DNA from: an uncultured Pelagibacteraceae bacterium
GTDB taxonomy: Bacteria; Pseudomonadota; Alphaproteobacteria; Pelagibacterales; Pelagibacteraceae
Reading direction: 5' to 3'
Length of the DNA: 64,000 bases
Assembly (NCBI GenBank): GCA_902615435.1
Contig: CACMOZ010000005.1
Span: 51,005-115,004, forward strand
Position 1 is the stretch's first letter. Each line of letters starts with the position of its first letter. Below are positions 30,547 through 42,135 of this stretch, piece after piece. The translations under genes were made by a program, and so were the position numbers. The notes beneath the pieces are model-generated. The model was not told where the DNA came from, searched no databases, and saw only the letters and a program-made list of their open reading frames with translations.

Positions 30547-31595
30547 TGGAAAAAAAAGACAGTCCAAATATTGGACATAATAAAAAATCTCTTCTCAACT
30601 CTCCGGTAGAGCACATCGACATCAAATCGTTTGACGCACGTAAAATTATTGAAAGTATGGGTAAAATGTCTTTTACTTCAAGAGATACTGCTAGAGCAGC
30701 AGAAATTTATAATGAAATGTTAGCTGATAATGATTGCTCAATATTTCTCACTTTAGCCGGTTCTACCTCAGCAGGTGGGTGTATGGATCTTTACACTGAT
30801 TTGGTAAAACATAATATGGTTGATGCTATAGTGGCTACAGGAGCGTCCATAATTGATATGGATTTTTTTGAAGCATTGGGTTTTAAGCATTATCAAGGGT
30901 CTCAATTTGAAGATGACACAAAGCTTCGTAAAAACTATATTGATAGGATTTACGATACATATATTGACGAGGAAGAGTTACAAGCATGCGATCAAACAAT
31001 TTGTGATGTAGCTAATTCACTAAAACCAAAAACTTACACTTCAAGAGAGTTTATTAAAGAGTTAGGCAAATTCTTAAAAACTAATTCGAAAAAAAAAGGT
31101 TCGTTAATAGAAACAGCGTATGAAAATAACGTTCCAATTTTTTGTCCCGCATTTACTGATAGTTCTGCCGGATTTGGTTTGGTAATGCATCAAGAACAAA
31201 ACCCTGACATGCATATTACAATTGACTCTATTAGAGAATTTAGAGAATTAACAGAAATTAAACTACGAACTAAACAATCAGGTTTATTAATGATAGGTGG
31301 TGGAGTCCCAAAAAATTTTATTCAAGACACTGTAGTATGTGCCGAACTTTTAGGAAAAAAAGTTGATATGCATAAATATGCAATTCAAATTACTGTTGCA
31401 GATACACGTGATGGAGCCTGCAGCAGTTCTACTCTTAAAGAAGCAAGCTCATGGGGCAAAGTAGATATTACTAAGGAACAAATGGTTTTTGCAGAAGCTA
31501 CAAGTGTTTTACCTTTGATTGCTAGTGATGCTTATCACCGAGAAAATTGGAAAAAAAGAGATAAAAGAAATTTCTCTAATATTTTTAAATCATAG
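30546..31595 (+). CDS. Deoxyhypusine synthase family protein (polyamine aminobutyltransferase-like)
   Basis: LTLAGSTSAGGCMDLYTDLV, DAIVATGASIIDMD, SSWGKV catalytic-lysine region. Confidence 0.88.
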   Translation: MEKKDSPNIGHNKKSLLNSPVEHIDIKSFDARKIIESMGKMSFTSRDTARAAEIYNEMLADNDCSIFLTLAGSTSAGGCMDLYTDLVKHNMVDAIVATGASIIDMDFFEALGFKHYQGSQFEDDTKLRKNYIDRIYDTYIDEEELQACDQTICDVANSLKPKTYTSREFIKELGKFLKTNSKKKGSLIETAYENNVPIFCPAFTDSSAGFGLVMHQEQNPDMHITIDSIREFRELTEIKLRTKQSGLLMIGGGVPKNFIQDTVVCAELLGKKVDMHKYAIQITVADTRDGACSSSTLKEASSWGKVDITKEQMVFAEATSVLPLIASDAYHRENWKKRDKRNFSNIFKS

Positions 31596-32477
31596 ATGAA
31601 ATACCTCAGTCCAAAAAAAGGTTTCTTAGGTATTGATGCTGATCAAAAAATAACTCCTCAAGTAATCGTAGTTCCTTTTGGTTTGGAAAAAACAGTAAGC
31701 TATGGCGGAGGTACAAAAAATGGACCTAAAGAAATTATCAAAGCATCTCATCAAGTAGAGTTATTTGATGAAGAACTTAATAAAGAACCGTATAAAGAAA
31801 TAGGGGTTAAAACTTTAAAACCTTTTCCTATAAAACATAAAATTAAAAGTGCTCTAGACCAATTATCAAAAATTAATGACGATATTATCTCTAGTGGAAA
31901 ATTTCCTCTAGTTTTTGGCGGTGAACACTCAATTACACCTGGTTCGATCAAGCCCTTTGTCAAAAAATTCAATGAAATAACTCTATTACATTTTGACGCT
32001 CATGCTGATTTAAGAGAGAGTTACCTAGGTGAAAAATTTTCCCATGCTTCAGCTATTAAGAGATGTTTAGATAACAAAAATTTAAAAGTAGTTTCGTTTG
32101 GTATTAGAAATTTATCCAAAGAAGAAATGGATTTTTATAATAATAATAGAGACAGAATTGAAATATTTTGGGGAAAAGATAAACAAACGTGGGATTTGTC
32201 TTTAATAGAAAAATTTTTTAAAGATAAAAATGTTTATATTACTTTTGATGTAGATGGTTTTGACTCAAGTATTATGCCTGCAACTGGCACACCTGAACCT
32301 GGCGGTATGCTTTGGGAAGATGTTTTGCCTATAATAAAAAAGGTTTGTCAGATTTCAAATATTGTTGGTGCTGATATCAATGAGCTAGCGCCTATAAAAA
32401 ATTTTGACTCTTATAATTTTCTTGTTGCTAAGTTAGCTTATAAAATTATTTCATACTCTTTTGAATTTAAGAATTAA
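31596..32477 (+). CDS. speB: Agmatinase/arginase family ureohydrolase
   Basis: GGEHSIT, LLHFDAHADLRESYLG, ITFDVDGFDSSIMPATGTPEPGG. Confidence 0.92.
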   Translation: MKYLSPKKGFLGIDADQKITPQVIVVPFGLEKTVSYGGGTKNGPKEIIKASHQVELFDEELNKEPYKEIGVKTLKPFPIKHKIKSALDQLSKINDDIISSGKFPLVFGGEHSITPGSIKPFVKKFNEITLLHFDAHADLRESYLGEKFSHASAIKRCLDNKNLKVVSFGIRNLSKEEMDFYNNNRDRIEIFWGKDKQTWDLSLIEKFFKDKNVYITFDVDGFDSSIMPATGTPEPGGMLWEDVLPIIKKVCQISNIVGADINELAPIKNFDSYNFLVAKLAYKIISYSFEFKN

Positions 32478-33753
32478 TTAATTTTTTTGGTTCCCAAGAG
32501 ATAGTTACCAGGGCACCTCCTAGATCATTATTTCTTTTAAAGGACAGTTGTGCACCTTGTCTTTCTAATAATGTTTTTCCCAAAAATGTTCCTAGACCTA
32601 GTCCTGAATTTAAATTCAATTCTTCAGATTTAGATTTTATATAAGGTTCACCAATTTTTTTTATTACATCATCTGGTATGCCGGGCCCATCGTCATTAAC
32701 TTTAATTTCTATCTTTTTTGAATCACTTTTTAAAGTAATTCTTACTTTACTTTTTGAAAATTTTACAGCATTTCCAATAAAATTTCTTAATCCATAAATA
32801 ATTTCGGGAGTTCTCTCAATATTTATTTTATTATTATCTTCATCTGAAACTAATTCTATTTCTTTAGAAGATGTTTCTTTAAAAGAATTGATTATTTCTT
32901 CAAGCAAGTCTTCCAACTTTATTGAACTTAAAAATATATCTTCTTTAATTTGTTTTTTTGATATTTGCTTTAGTATTTCACTACATCTTTTTGTTTGACT
33001 AATAAGTAGATCAATATCTTTTGATAGCTCTTTATTATTTCCAATGTCTTTTTTTAGTTCCTTTGCAACCACGCTTATAGTAGCTAATGGTGTTCCTAAT
33101 GAATGGGCTGCTGCTGCAGCCTGGCCGCCTAAAGACTCTAGTTCGTACTCTTTAGATATTACCTCCTGTAATTTATTGAGTGCTTCTGATCTTTTTTTTG
33201 TTTCGCCAGCAAATCTGATGCCAAAATAGCTTAAAAATATTAAACCAATTAAAATAGAAATTATAATACCTATTTTATAAAAATCTGGGAAATGAAGTAA
33301 ATTCATATCTTCACCTGGTAATGGAAAATGAAAAAATGAAATCGTTAATAAAAGTGAGGAAGTAATAAATCCTAATATTATAGTTGTACCCATGCTCAAG
33401 AATGTGGAAGAAACAATTGCTGGGATTATAAGTAGATAGCAGAACGGATTGAAAATTCCCCCAGTCAAATAAAGTAAAATACTTAGTTGTATAAGATCAT
33501 AGACCAAAAAAATTGAGGCGTACAAATCCTTAAGTTGATTTTTTTTAATTCCAAACTGGAGGTAAAGATTAGTTAATAAACCTACTAAAATTACAATGTA
33601 ACTTAATTCAATTGGAAAAGGTAAAGATAGGTAAAAATAAACTATATTTAACGCTAAAAATTGACCAAAAATGGCTATATATCTTAAAATTGTGAGGGTA
33701 TTTTTGTCTAAATTTAGGTTCTCTTTTGTTCGAAAGAGAGTTGAAAAATCCAT
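32467..33753 (-). CDS. regB: Redox sensor histidine kinase RegB/PrrB/ActS
   Basis: 6 TM, GGIFNPFCYLLIIPA motif, AAAHSLGTPLATISVV H-box. Confidence 0.9.
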   Translation of the reverse strand: MDFSTLFRTKENLNLDKNTLTILRYIAIFGQFLALNIVYFYLSLPFPIELSYIVILVGLLTNLYLQFGIKKNQLKDLYASIFLVYDLIQLSILLYLTGGIFNPFCYLLIIPAIVSSTFLSMGTTIILGFITSSLLLTISFFHFPLPGEDMNLLHFPDFYKIGIIISILIGLIFLSYFGIRFAGETKKRSEALNKLQEVISKEYELESLGGQAAAAAHSLGTPLATISVVAKELKKDIGNNKELSKDIDLLISQTKRCSEILKQISKKQIKEDIFLSSIKLEDLLEEIINSFKETSSKEIELVSDEDNNKINIERTPEIIYGLRNFIGNAVKFSKSKVRITLKSDSKKIEIKVNDDGPGIPDDVIKKIGEPYIKSKSEELNLNSGLGLGTFLGKTLLERQGAQLSFKRNNDLGGALVTISWEPKKLINS

Positions 33754-33760
33754 AGTCTAA

Positions 33761-35848
<2,088 letters not shown>

Positions 35849-35949
35849 TTATAAGAAATTAAAATGACCTGTGATCAAAGTGACTTAAAACTATTTAGTA
35901 TCAACAATTATAGAGCTAAAAATAAAAAAAATTTTAAAATCCAATAAAT

Positions 35950-37065
35950 CTAGATTTTCATAGGCATTATAACATAATAGCTATTTTTATCAGAAATATC
36001 CTCTATTAGGACAGGTGATACGGAGTCTTTAAGACTCATCTTTAAATTTTTATCTTCTACTTCTGAGGCGATATCAATCAGATATTTTGAATTAAAACTT
36101 ATATTTAAATTCTCAGAATTAAATTCCGCCTTAATCTTTTCATTACCCTCGCCAGAATTAGCACTATTCACTGAAAGTTGTACATTATCTTTATTAATTA
36201 ATAATTTAACCCCCTCTTTTCTGTCAAGAGAAACACTGGCAACTCGTTCGATAGAATTTATAAAATCTTTTGAAGATACAACTAAAGTTTTATCGTTTAC
36301 AGTAGGAACAACTTTCTTATAATCAGGAAATTTTCCATCTATAACCTTTGAGATTAATTTAATATTTCCTAAGGTGAATTTAATTTTATTTTCGCTTGTT
36401 TGCATTAAAAGTTGATCAGATATATCTGCAAGCAAAGAACATAACTGAAATACTGTTTTTCTTGGTAAAATTAATGAAGTAAAGTTTGTTACATCTTCTA
36501 TTTCTAAGCTACTAGATGACAATCTATGACTATCAGTAGCAACACCAGTTAAAAAATTTCTACCATGGGCTTCTGTAAGATGAAGATATATTCCGTTTAA
36601 ATAATGCCTAGTGTCATCATTTGAGATTGAAATTCTAGTCTTGTTCAAAAGTTTTAAAAACCTTGAATTATTAAGGGAAATCTCTTGACCTTCAAATTCA
36701 TCTGCGAAAGTTGGAAAATTATCAGTAGGCAAACAAAGAAGATTAAAATCAGCATTTTCGCTCCTTAAACTGAGTTTGTTTTCAGATTTTAATTGAAAAT
36801 TTAATTCTGAATCGGAAGAGATTTTTCTCAATATATCGTAAAGTATCGCTGCAGAGGTTGTCGTGCTGCCTTCATTAATTATTTTAACATCAACAATTTC
36901 ATCATAGAATATGATGTCAAGATCTGTTGCTACAATTGACAATTTTTTATTTTTAAGTTGTAATAAAACGTTTGATAAGATTGGAAGGGTATTTTTTTTT
37001 TCCACTACACCTTGAACATAATTTAAAGATTTTAATAAAATATCTCTTTTAACAACAAATTGCAT
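35950..37065 (-). CDS. dnaN: DNA polymerase III beta subunit
   Basis: 371 aa, sliding clamp ending in YYVIMPMKI. Confidence 0.95.
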   Translation of the reverse strand: MQFVVKRDILLKSLNYVQGVVEKKNTLPILSNVLLQLKNKKLSIVATDLDIIFYDEIVDVKIINEGSTTTSAAILYDILRKISSDSELNFQLKSENKLSLRSENADFNLLCLPTDNFPTFADEFEGQEISLNNSRFLKLLNKTRISISNDDTRHYLNGIYLHLTEAHGRNFLTGVATDSHRLSSSSLEIEDVTNFTSLILPRKTVFQLCSLLADISDQLLMQTSENKIKFTLGNIKLISKVIDGKFPDYKKVVPTVNDKTLVVSSKDFINSIERVASVSLDRKEGVKLLINKDNVQLSVNSANSGEGNEKIKAEFNSENLNISFNSKYLIDIASEVEDKNLKMSLKDSVSPVLIEDISDKNSYYVIMPMKI

Positions 37066-37069
37066 TTAG

Positions 37070-38461
37070 TTACTGTTCTAATAATAAACTTTTTATCTGA
37101 ATAATATTTTTTTTCATTTCATCGTCTTGTTCAGATAATCTAGTAATTGTTTTTACTGCGTGTATAACTGTTGTATGGTCTCGATTAGCGAATCTTCTTC
37201 CAATTTCTGGTAGAGATCGTGTAGTCATCTTTTTTGCTAAATACATTGCTATCTGCCTAGGTCTAGCTAATGGCCTTGACCTTCTTTGCGAAAGCATTTC
37301 ACTTAAAGCAATATTAAAGTAATTAGATACAATATTTTGTATTTTATCGACTGTTATTACTCTTATTTGATTAAAAACATCTTTTAAAATATTTTTACAA
37401 TCACTTATTGTTAAATTTTTATTATGCACTCTGCTAAATGCTATTACCCTGTTAAGAACTCCTATTAGCTCTCTTATATTAGTTTTACTTTCACTAGCTA
37501 AAAAAGAAATCACTTCATCACTCAAAATAATATTTTCTTTAAACTGATTTTGAATTTCCTCAATTTTCTTTTTAATGATTTTTATTTTAAGTTCTAAGTC
37601 AGGTGCATCTATATCAACGACTAATCCGCCTGCTAATCTTGATTTTATCCTATCTTGAACTCTATCTAATTTCATTGGTGAACGATCCGCAGATATAATT
37701 ATCTGTGATCCCTTATCTATAAGACTATTAAATGTGTGAAAAAATTCTTCCTGTAAGCTCTCTTTACCACTTATAAACTGTATATCATCTATTATAAAAA
37801 CAGATGATTTTCGAAAAAAATCTTTAAAATTGACCATATCGTTTTTTTTAATAGATTTAATGAAATGGTACATAAATCGCTCTGCAGAAATAAACATAAC
37901 GTTATTGTTATCTTGTAATTCTAGTCCAATAGCATTTAATAAGTGAGTTTTTCCTAAACCAACTCCACCGCATATATACAGAGGATTATACCTTGAAATA
38001 TGTTCGCAAACCTTTTTGGAGTAAGATAATGCTATATCATTGCTTTTCCCTTGGATAAAGCTATCAAAACTCAAATTAGGGTTAAGTCTATTATAATTAA
38101 GAATTGAATCTTTTATTTCTGTTACTTTGCTAATTTCATCTATCTTAATAAATTCCTGATTTTGTTTATTTTCCTCAATAATTTTAAACTCAATTCGATT
38201 TAAACTAAGTTTAAAGCTTTTTACCTGTTCAAGAATTTTATCTAAATATCTTGATACGATCCAATCTCTAAAAAAACGTGTTGGAACGCCGAGAATTAAA
38301 TAATCATTATACTCTTTTACAAGAGAAATTTTCTGTAGCCAGCTATTATAAATCTCACTGCCAAAAGTTTTTTTAAATGAAGCTTGTATCTCTTCCCAAT
38401 TCAGTGTCTTTTCTTCTTCAGAAATAAAAGGGTTGTGTTTTTTAGTATTATTATTTTCCAT
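37070..38461 (-). CDS. dnaA: Chromosomal replication initiator DnaA
   Basis: GGVGLGKTHLLNAIG, FIIDDIQFISGKE, RPRQIAMYLAKKMTTRSLPEIGRRFANRDHTTVIHA. Confidence 0.98.
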   Translation of the reverse strand: MENNNTKKHNPFISEEEKTLNWEEIQASFKKTFGSEIYNSWLQKISLVKEYNDYLILGVPTRFFRDWIVSRYLDKILEQVKSFKLSLNRIEFKIIEENKQNQEFIKIDEISKVTEIKDSILNYNRLNPNLSFDSFIQGKSNDIALSYSKKVCEHISRYNPLYICGGVGLGKTHLLNAIGLELQDNNNVMFISAERFMYHFIKSIKKNDMVNFKDFFRKSSVFIIDDIQFISGKESLQEEFFHTFNSLIDKGSQIIISADRSPMKLDRVQDRIKSRLAGGLVVDIDAPDLELKIKIIKKKIEEIQNQFKENIILSDEVISFLASESKTNIRELIGVLNRVIAFSRVHNKNLTISDCKNILKDVFNQIRVITVDKIQNIVSNYFNIALSEMLSQRRSRPLARPRQIAMYLAKKMTTRSLPEIGRRFANRDHTTVIHAVKTITRLSEQDDEMKKNIIQIKSLLLEQ

Positions 38462-38611
38462 GTAGATTTTTCTAAAAGAGAATCCTTTTAACGACTTTTG
38501 TAAATTATTTGCAACTACGTGTAGGTTGTAATCAAAAATAAAATTACAAATTGGTTGTACAATTATCGTTCAGATAGAATTAAAAAAAAATTCAACTCAA
38601 TGAATTAAGTT

Positions 38612-38643
38612 TCTACATTTGGTTAAATGAAACTAAATGTAGA
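38612..38643. terminator. Hairpin between rpsT and dnaA
   Basis: TCTACATTTGGTT-AAATGA-AACTAAATGTAGA, 13-bp stem; on + strand followed by a T8 run. Confidence 0.4.
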
Positions 38644-38676
38644 CAAAATTTTTTTTGATGATCAGCTCTAAATTGA

Positions 38677-38940
38677 TTATTTAGAGGAAATTCTTTTTGA
38701 AATTCTAGAAACTTTTCTTGCGGCAGTGTTTCTGCTTATTATTCCAGATTTGGCAACCTGCATTAGAATTGATTGGAATTTTGGAAAATACTTCTTTGCT
38801 TTTTCCTTTTCTTTAGCTTTTAAATGAAGTTCCATTTGTTTTACAGCAGTCTTATATTTACTTTTTCTGATTCTGTTAACTTGAGTTTGTTTTTTAACCC
38901 TTCTTACTCTTCTGATTGCTGATTTCGTATTTGGCATTTT
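38677..38940 (-). CDS. rpsT: 30S ribosomal protein S20 (start revised from 38961)
   Basis: MPNTKSAIRRVRRVKKQTQVNRIRKSKYKTAVKQ. Confidence 0.93.
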   Translation of the reverse strand, partial: KMPNTKSAIRRVRRVKKQTQVNRIRKSKYKTAVKQMELHLKAKEKEKAKKYFPKFQSILMQVAKSGIISRNTAARKVSRISKRISSK

Positions 38941-38980
38941 TAGGATTGTATATATGCGCATTCAAATGTGGTCAACTTTA

Positions 38981-39850
38981 TTATTTTTGACATTTATCAC
39001 AAAAAAATGATGCTCGATTAGCTATTACAATTTTTTTAATCTTACCCATACACTCTATCTTAGAACAATTTTCACCTTTTTTTCCATAAACGCTGAAATG
39101 TTGCTGAAATGAACCTTTTTTTCCACTAATGCTAGAAAAATCTCTTATAGATGAACCTCCAAACTTAATTGCTCTTGAAATTATTTTTTTAGAAAATTTT
39201 ATAATTTTTTGGATTTCAAAATTCGAAAGTTTTTTGATTTTTTTTAAAGGTCTTATCCCACTAAAAAAAAGAATTTCGTTTACATAAATATTACCAAGTC
39301 CAGATACAAATTTTTGATCCATTAATAGATCTTTTATAGTCCTTTTTTTTCCTTTTATATAGTTTTTAAAGTATACAATATTAAATTTAGTGCTTAGAGG
39401 TTCCGGCCCTAAATGTTTGAGATGGGAACTATGCTCTAAATTTTTTCGTTTTATAATTTTTATAAAACCAAATTTTCTTATATCGTTGTAAATTAGTTTT
39501 TGATTATTTGATAACTGAAAAATTATACGGTCGTGTTTTTTGTCTTTATCTTCATTAATATCATAGTAAAAACTTGTCTTATATTTTATTCTTTTTCGAT
39601 TAATGAAAAAAAATTTTCCAGTCATACCTAAATGTACTAACATTACAATATCTGTATTAAAGAAAAATATTAGATATTTGGATCTTCTAGAAATTTTTTT
39701 AAACTTTAGCCCAATAATTTTTTTGATTTTATTTATGTCAATTTTGTACCTTAATCTGCCATCATTTATTTTGACACTTTTTACAATTAAATTTTGCATT
39801 TTATTTATTAAAGACCTTTTAACAACTTCAACTTCTGGTAATTCTGGCAT
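38981..39850 (-). CDS. mutM: Formamidopyrimidine-DNA glycosylase
   Basis: PELPEVEVVKRSL; LGNIYVNEILF; C-terminal zinc finger CSKIECMGKIKKIVIANRASFFCDKCQ. Confidence 0.95.
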   Translation of the reverse strand: MPELPEVEVVKRSLINKMQNLIVKSVKINDGRLRYKIDINKIKKIIGLKFKKISRRSKYLIFFFNTDIVMLVHLGMTGKFFFINRKRIKYKTSFYYDINEDKDKKHDRIIFQLSNNQKLIYNDIRKFGFIKIIKRKNLEHSSHLKHLGPEPLSTKFNIVYFKNYIKGKKRTIKDLLMDQKFVSGLGNIYVNEILFFSGIRPLKKIKKLSNFEIQKIIKFSKKIISRAIKFGGSSIRDFSSISGKKGSFQQHFSVYGKKGENCSKIECMGKIKKIVIANRASFFCDKCQK

Positions 39851-39861
39851 ATAATTAGATT

Positions 39862-40566
39862 ATGAAAACCACTATTCAAGATAAAGCTAAATTAGTCAAT
39901 TCTGTATTTTCGGAAGTTTATAATAAATATGACTTGATGAATGATATTCTGTCCTTGGGAATACATCGTATTTGGAAGGATAAATTTATTGACTGGATGA
40001 ATCCTTCTCGTGACTCATCGTTGATTGATGTCGCATCAGGAACTGGAGATATAGCAAAAAAATTTGCTTTACGTAACAAAAATTTATCAATAGTTACTTG
40101 TATAGAACCTAACGAGGATATGTTTAAGATAGGAAAGAAAAATCTTGTTAATTTCAAAAATATTAAATGGATCAAGTCAAGAGCTGAGTCTTTACCCGTT
40201 GAAGATAGTATGTACGACTTTTATTCGATTAGTTATGGCATACGAAATGTTTCTGATATTAACAAAACTCTTAAGGAAGCTTACAGAGTTTTAAAACCAG
40301 GCGGACGTTTTATGTGTTTAGAATTTTCTAAAATAGATAATGAATTATTAAATTTTTTATATAAAAATTACTCAAAAGCTATTCCTACTTTAGGAAAATA
40401 TATTGCAGGATCGTCAAAACCTTACGAATATTTGATTAACAGTATTGACTCTTTTTATAATCAAGAACAGTTATTAGAACTAATAAGAAAAAATGGTTTT
40501 ACCAATGTAGAATACAGAAATCTTTCAAATGGTATCTCGGCTATACATTCTGGATGGAAAATTTAA
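39862..40566 (+). CDS. ubiE: Ubiquinone/menaquinone biosynthesis C-methyltransferase
   Basis: VFSEVYNKYDLMNDILSLGIHRIWK, DVASGTGDIA. Confidence 0.95.
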   Translation: MKTTIQDKAKLVNSVFSEVYNKYDLMNDILSLGIHRIWKDKFIDWMNPSRDSSLIDVASGTGDIAKKFALRNKNLSIVTCIEPNEDMFKIGKKNLVNFKNIKWIKSRAESLPVEDSMYDFYSISYGIRNVSDINKTLKEAYRVLKPGGRFMCLEFSKIDNELLNFLYKNYSKAIPTLGKYIAGSSKPYEYLINSIDSFYNQEQLLELIRKNGFTNVEYRNLSNGISAIHSGWKI

Positions 40567-42126
40567 ATGTTAAAAAGAGTTTTTAAATTATTTCAAATTG
40601 CCAGGAAACTATCTACGTCGGGAGCAATTGAAACAATAAATAGTATTCATCAAATACCTGCATCCATAAACTTGTTTTTTAGTCTGATTTCTATCGGTTC
40701 AAAAAATACTTATATAAAAAATAATAATCCAGGCCGAGATCTCTGTGAAGCGCTACAAGGAATGGGTACTACATTTATAAAACTTGGACAATTTTTAGCT
40801 ACTAGACCAGATATTATTGGTGAGGAGATGGCAAAAGATTTAGAAAAACTTCAAGATAAAGTTCCTGCGTTTGAGCTATATGAAGCAAAAAAAGTTATTA
40901 AAAAAGAAATTGGTGAGAAACAATACCAAAATATTATTGAAATAGGTGAACCGATTGCGGCAGCATCTATTGCTCAGGTTCATTTTGCAAAAATTAAGAA
41001 TGAAAATCAGGAAAAACAGGTAGCAATAAAAATTTTAAGACCAGATATAGAACAATTATTTAATGAAGAATTGGATGCTCTTATGTTATTTGCATATATT
41101 GTTGAAAATACAATTTCAAAAGCTAAGAGACTAAAGCTAGTAGAGGTGGTGCATCTTTTAAGAGAAATTACCAATATTGAAATGGATTTGAGATTCGAAG
41201 CTGCTGCTGCCAACGAATTATACGAGAATACTAAACTAGATAAAGGATTTAATGTTCCGAAAATTTATTGGAATTATACAACAAAAAAAATTCTTACTTT
41301 AGATAAAGTTGATGGGGTTTCAATTAGAGAACAAAGTAAATTAGAAGAACAAGGTGTAAATTTAAAACATTTAGCTGAAAATCTAATTCAACATTTTTTA
41401 AAACAGGCTGTTAGGGATGGTTTCTTTCACGGCGATATGCACCAAGGTAATCTATTTGTAGACCCGAAAGGTAATATTGTTCCTGTTGATTTTGGAATTA
41501 TGGGTAGACTAGATAAAAATAACAGAAAATTCTTAGCTGAAATTTTATATGGGTTCATACAAAGAGACTATGTTAAAGTTGCAGAAGTTCATTTTCAAGC
41601 TGGATTAGTGCCTCAAAACGCATCTAAAGATGAATTTGCTCAAGCTTTACGTTCTGTAGGAGAGCCAATCTTCGGTCAATCTATTAAAGACATTTCTGGT
41701 GGAAATTTACTCGCTCAATTATTTGAAATTACAGAAAAATTCAATATGGCTACTCAACCTCCATTATTATTACTTCAAAAAACAATGGTTGTTGTGGAGG
41801 GTGTTGCAAGAAAACTATATCCAGAGACAAATATTTGGGAAGTATCTAAACCTGTTTTGGAGGATTGGCTAAAAAACTTAAAAAGTCCAAAATCAACAAT
41901 TGATACAGCTATAAATACCTCTGCTGAAATAATAAAAAGAATACCTGATTTTCCTGGTTTGATGGATAAGGCAGAATATGCATTAAAACTAGTGGCTGAG
42001 GGAAAATTGAATTTAGGCATAAACAATAAAAACCTAGAAATTGAACAGATGAAATTAAAAAATTTTAGAAACAATGTAGTTATAAGTTTTTTTGGTATTG
42101 TAATTGTTGTCTTGTTAGTATTTTAA
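40567..42126 (+). CDS. ubiB: Ubiquinone biosynthesis protein UbiB (ABC1 kinase-like)
   Basis: GTTFIKLGQFLATRPDIIG, AAASIAQVHFAKI, FFHGDMHQGNLF. Confidence 0.95.
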   Translation: MLKRVFKLFQIARKLSTSGAIETINSIHQIPASINLFFSLISIGSKNTYIKNNNPGRDLCEALQGMGTTFIKLGQFLATRPDIIGEEMAKDLEKLQDKVPAFELYEAKKVIKKEIGEKQYQNIIEIGEPIAAASIAQVHFAKIKNENQEKQVAIKILRPDIEQLFNEELDALMLFAYIVENTISKAKRLKLVEVVHLLREITNIEMDLRFEAAAANELYENTKLDKGFNVPKIYWNYTTKKILTLDKVDGVSIREQSKLEEQGVNLKHLAENLIQHFLKQAVRDGFFHGDMHQGNLFVDPKGNIVPVDFGIMGRLDKNNRKFLAEILYGFIQRDYVKVAEVHFQAGLVPQNASKDEFAQALRSVGEPIFGQSIKDISGGNLLAQLFEITEKFNMATQPPLLLLQKTMVVVEGVARKLYPETNIWEVSKPVLEDWLKNLKSPKSTIDTAINTSAEIIKRIPDFPGLMDKAEYALKLVAEGKLNLGINNKNLEIEQMKLKNFRNNVVISFFGIVIVVLLVF

Positions 42127-42135
42127 TCTTAAATA

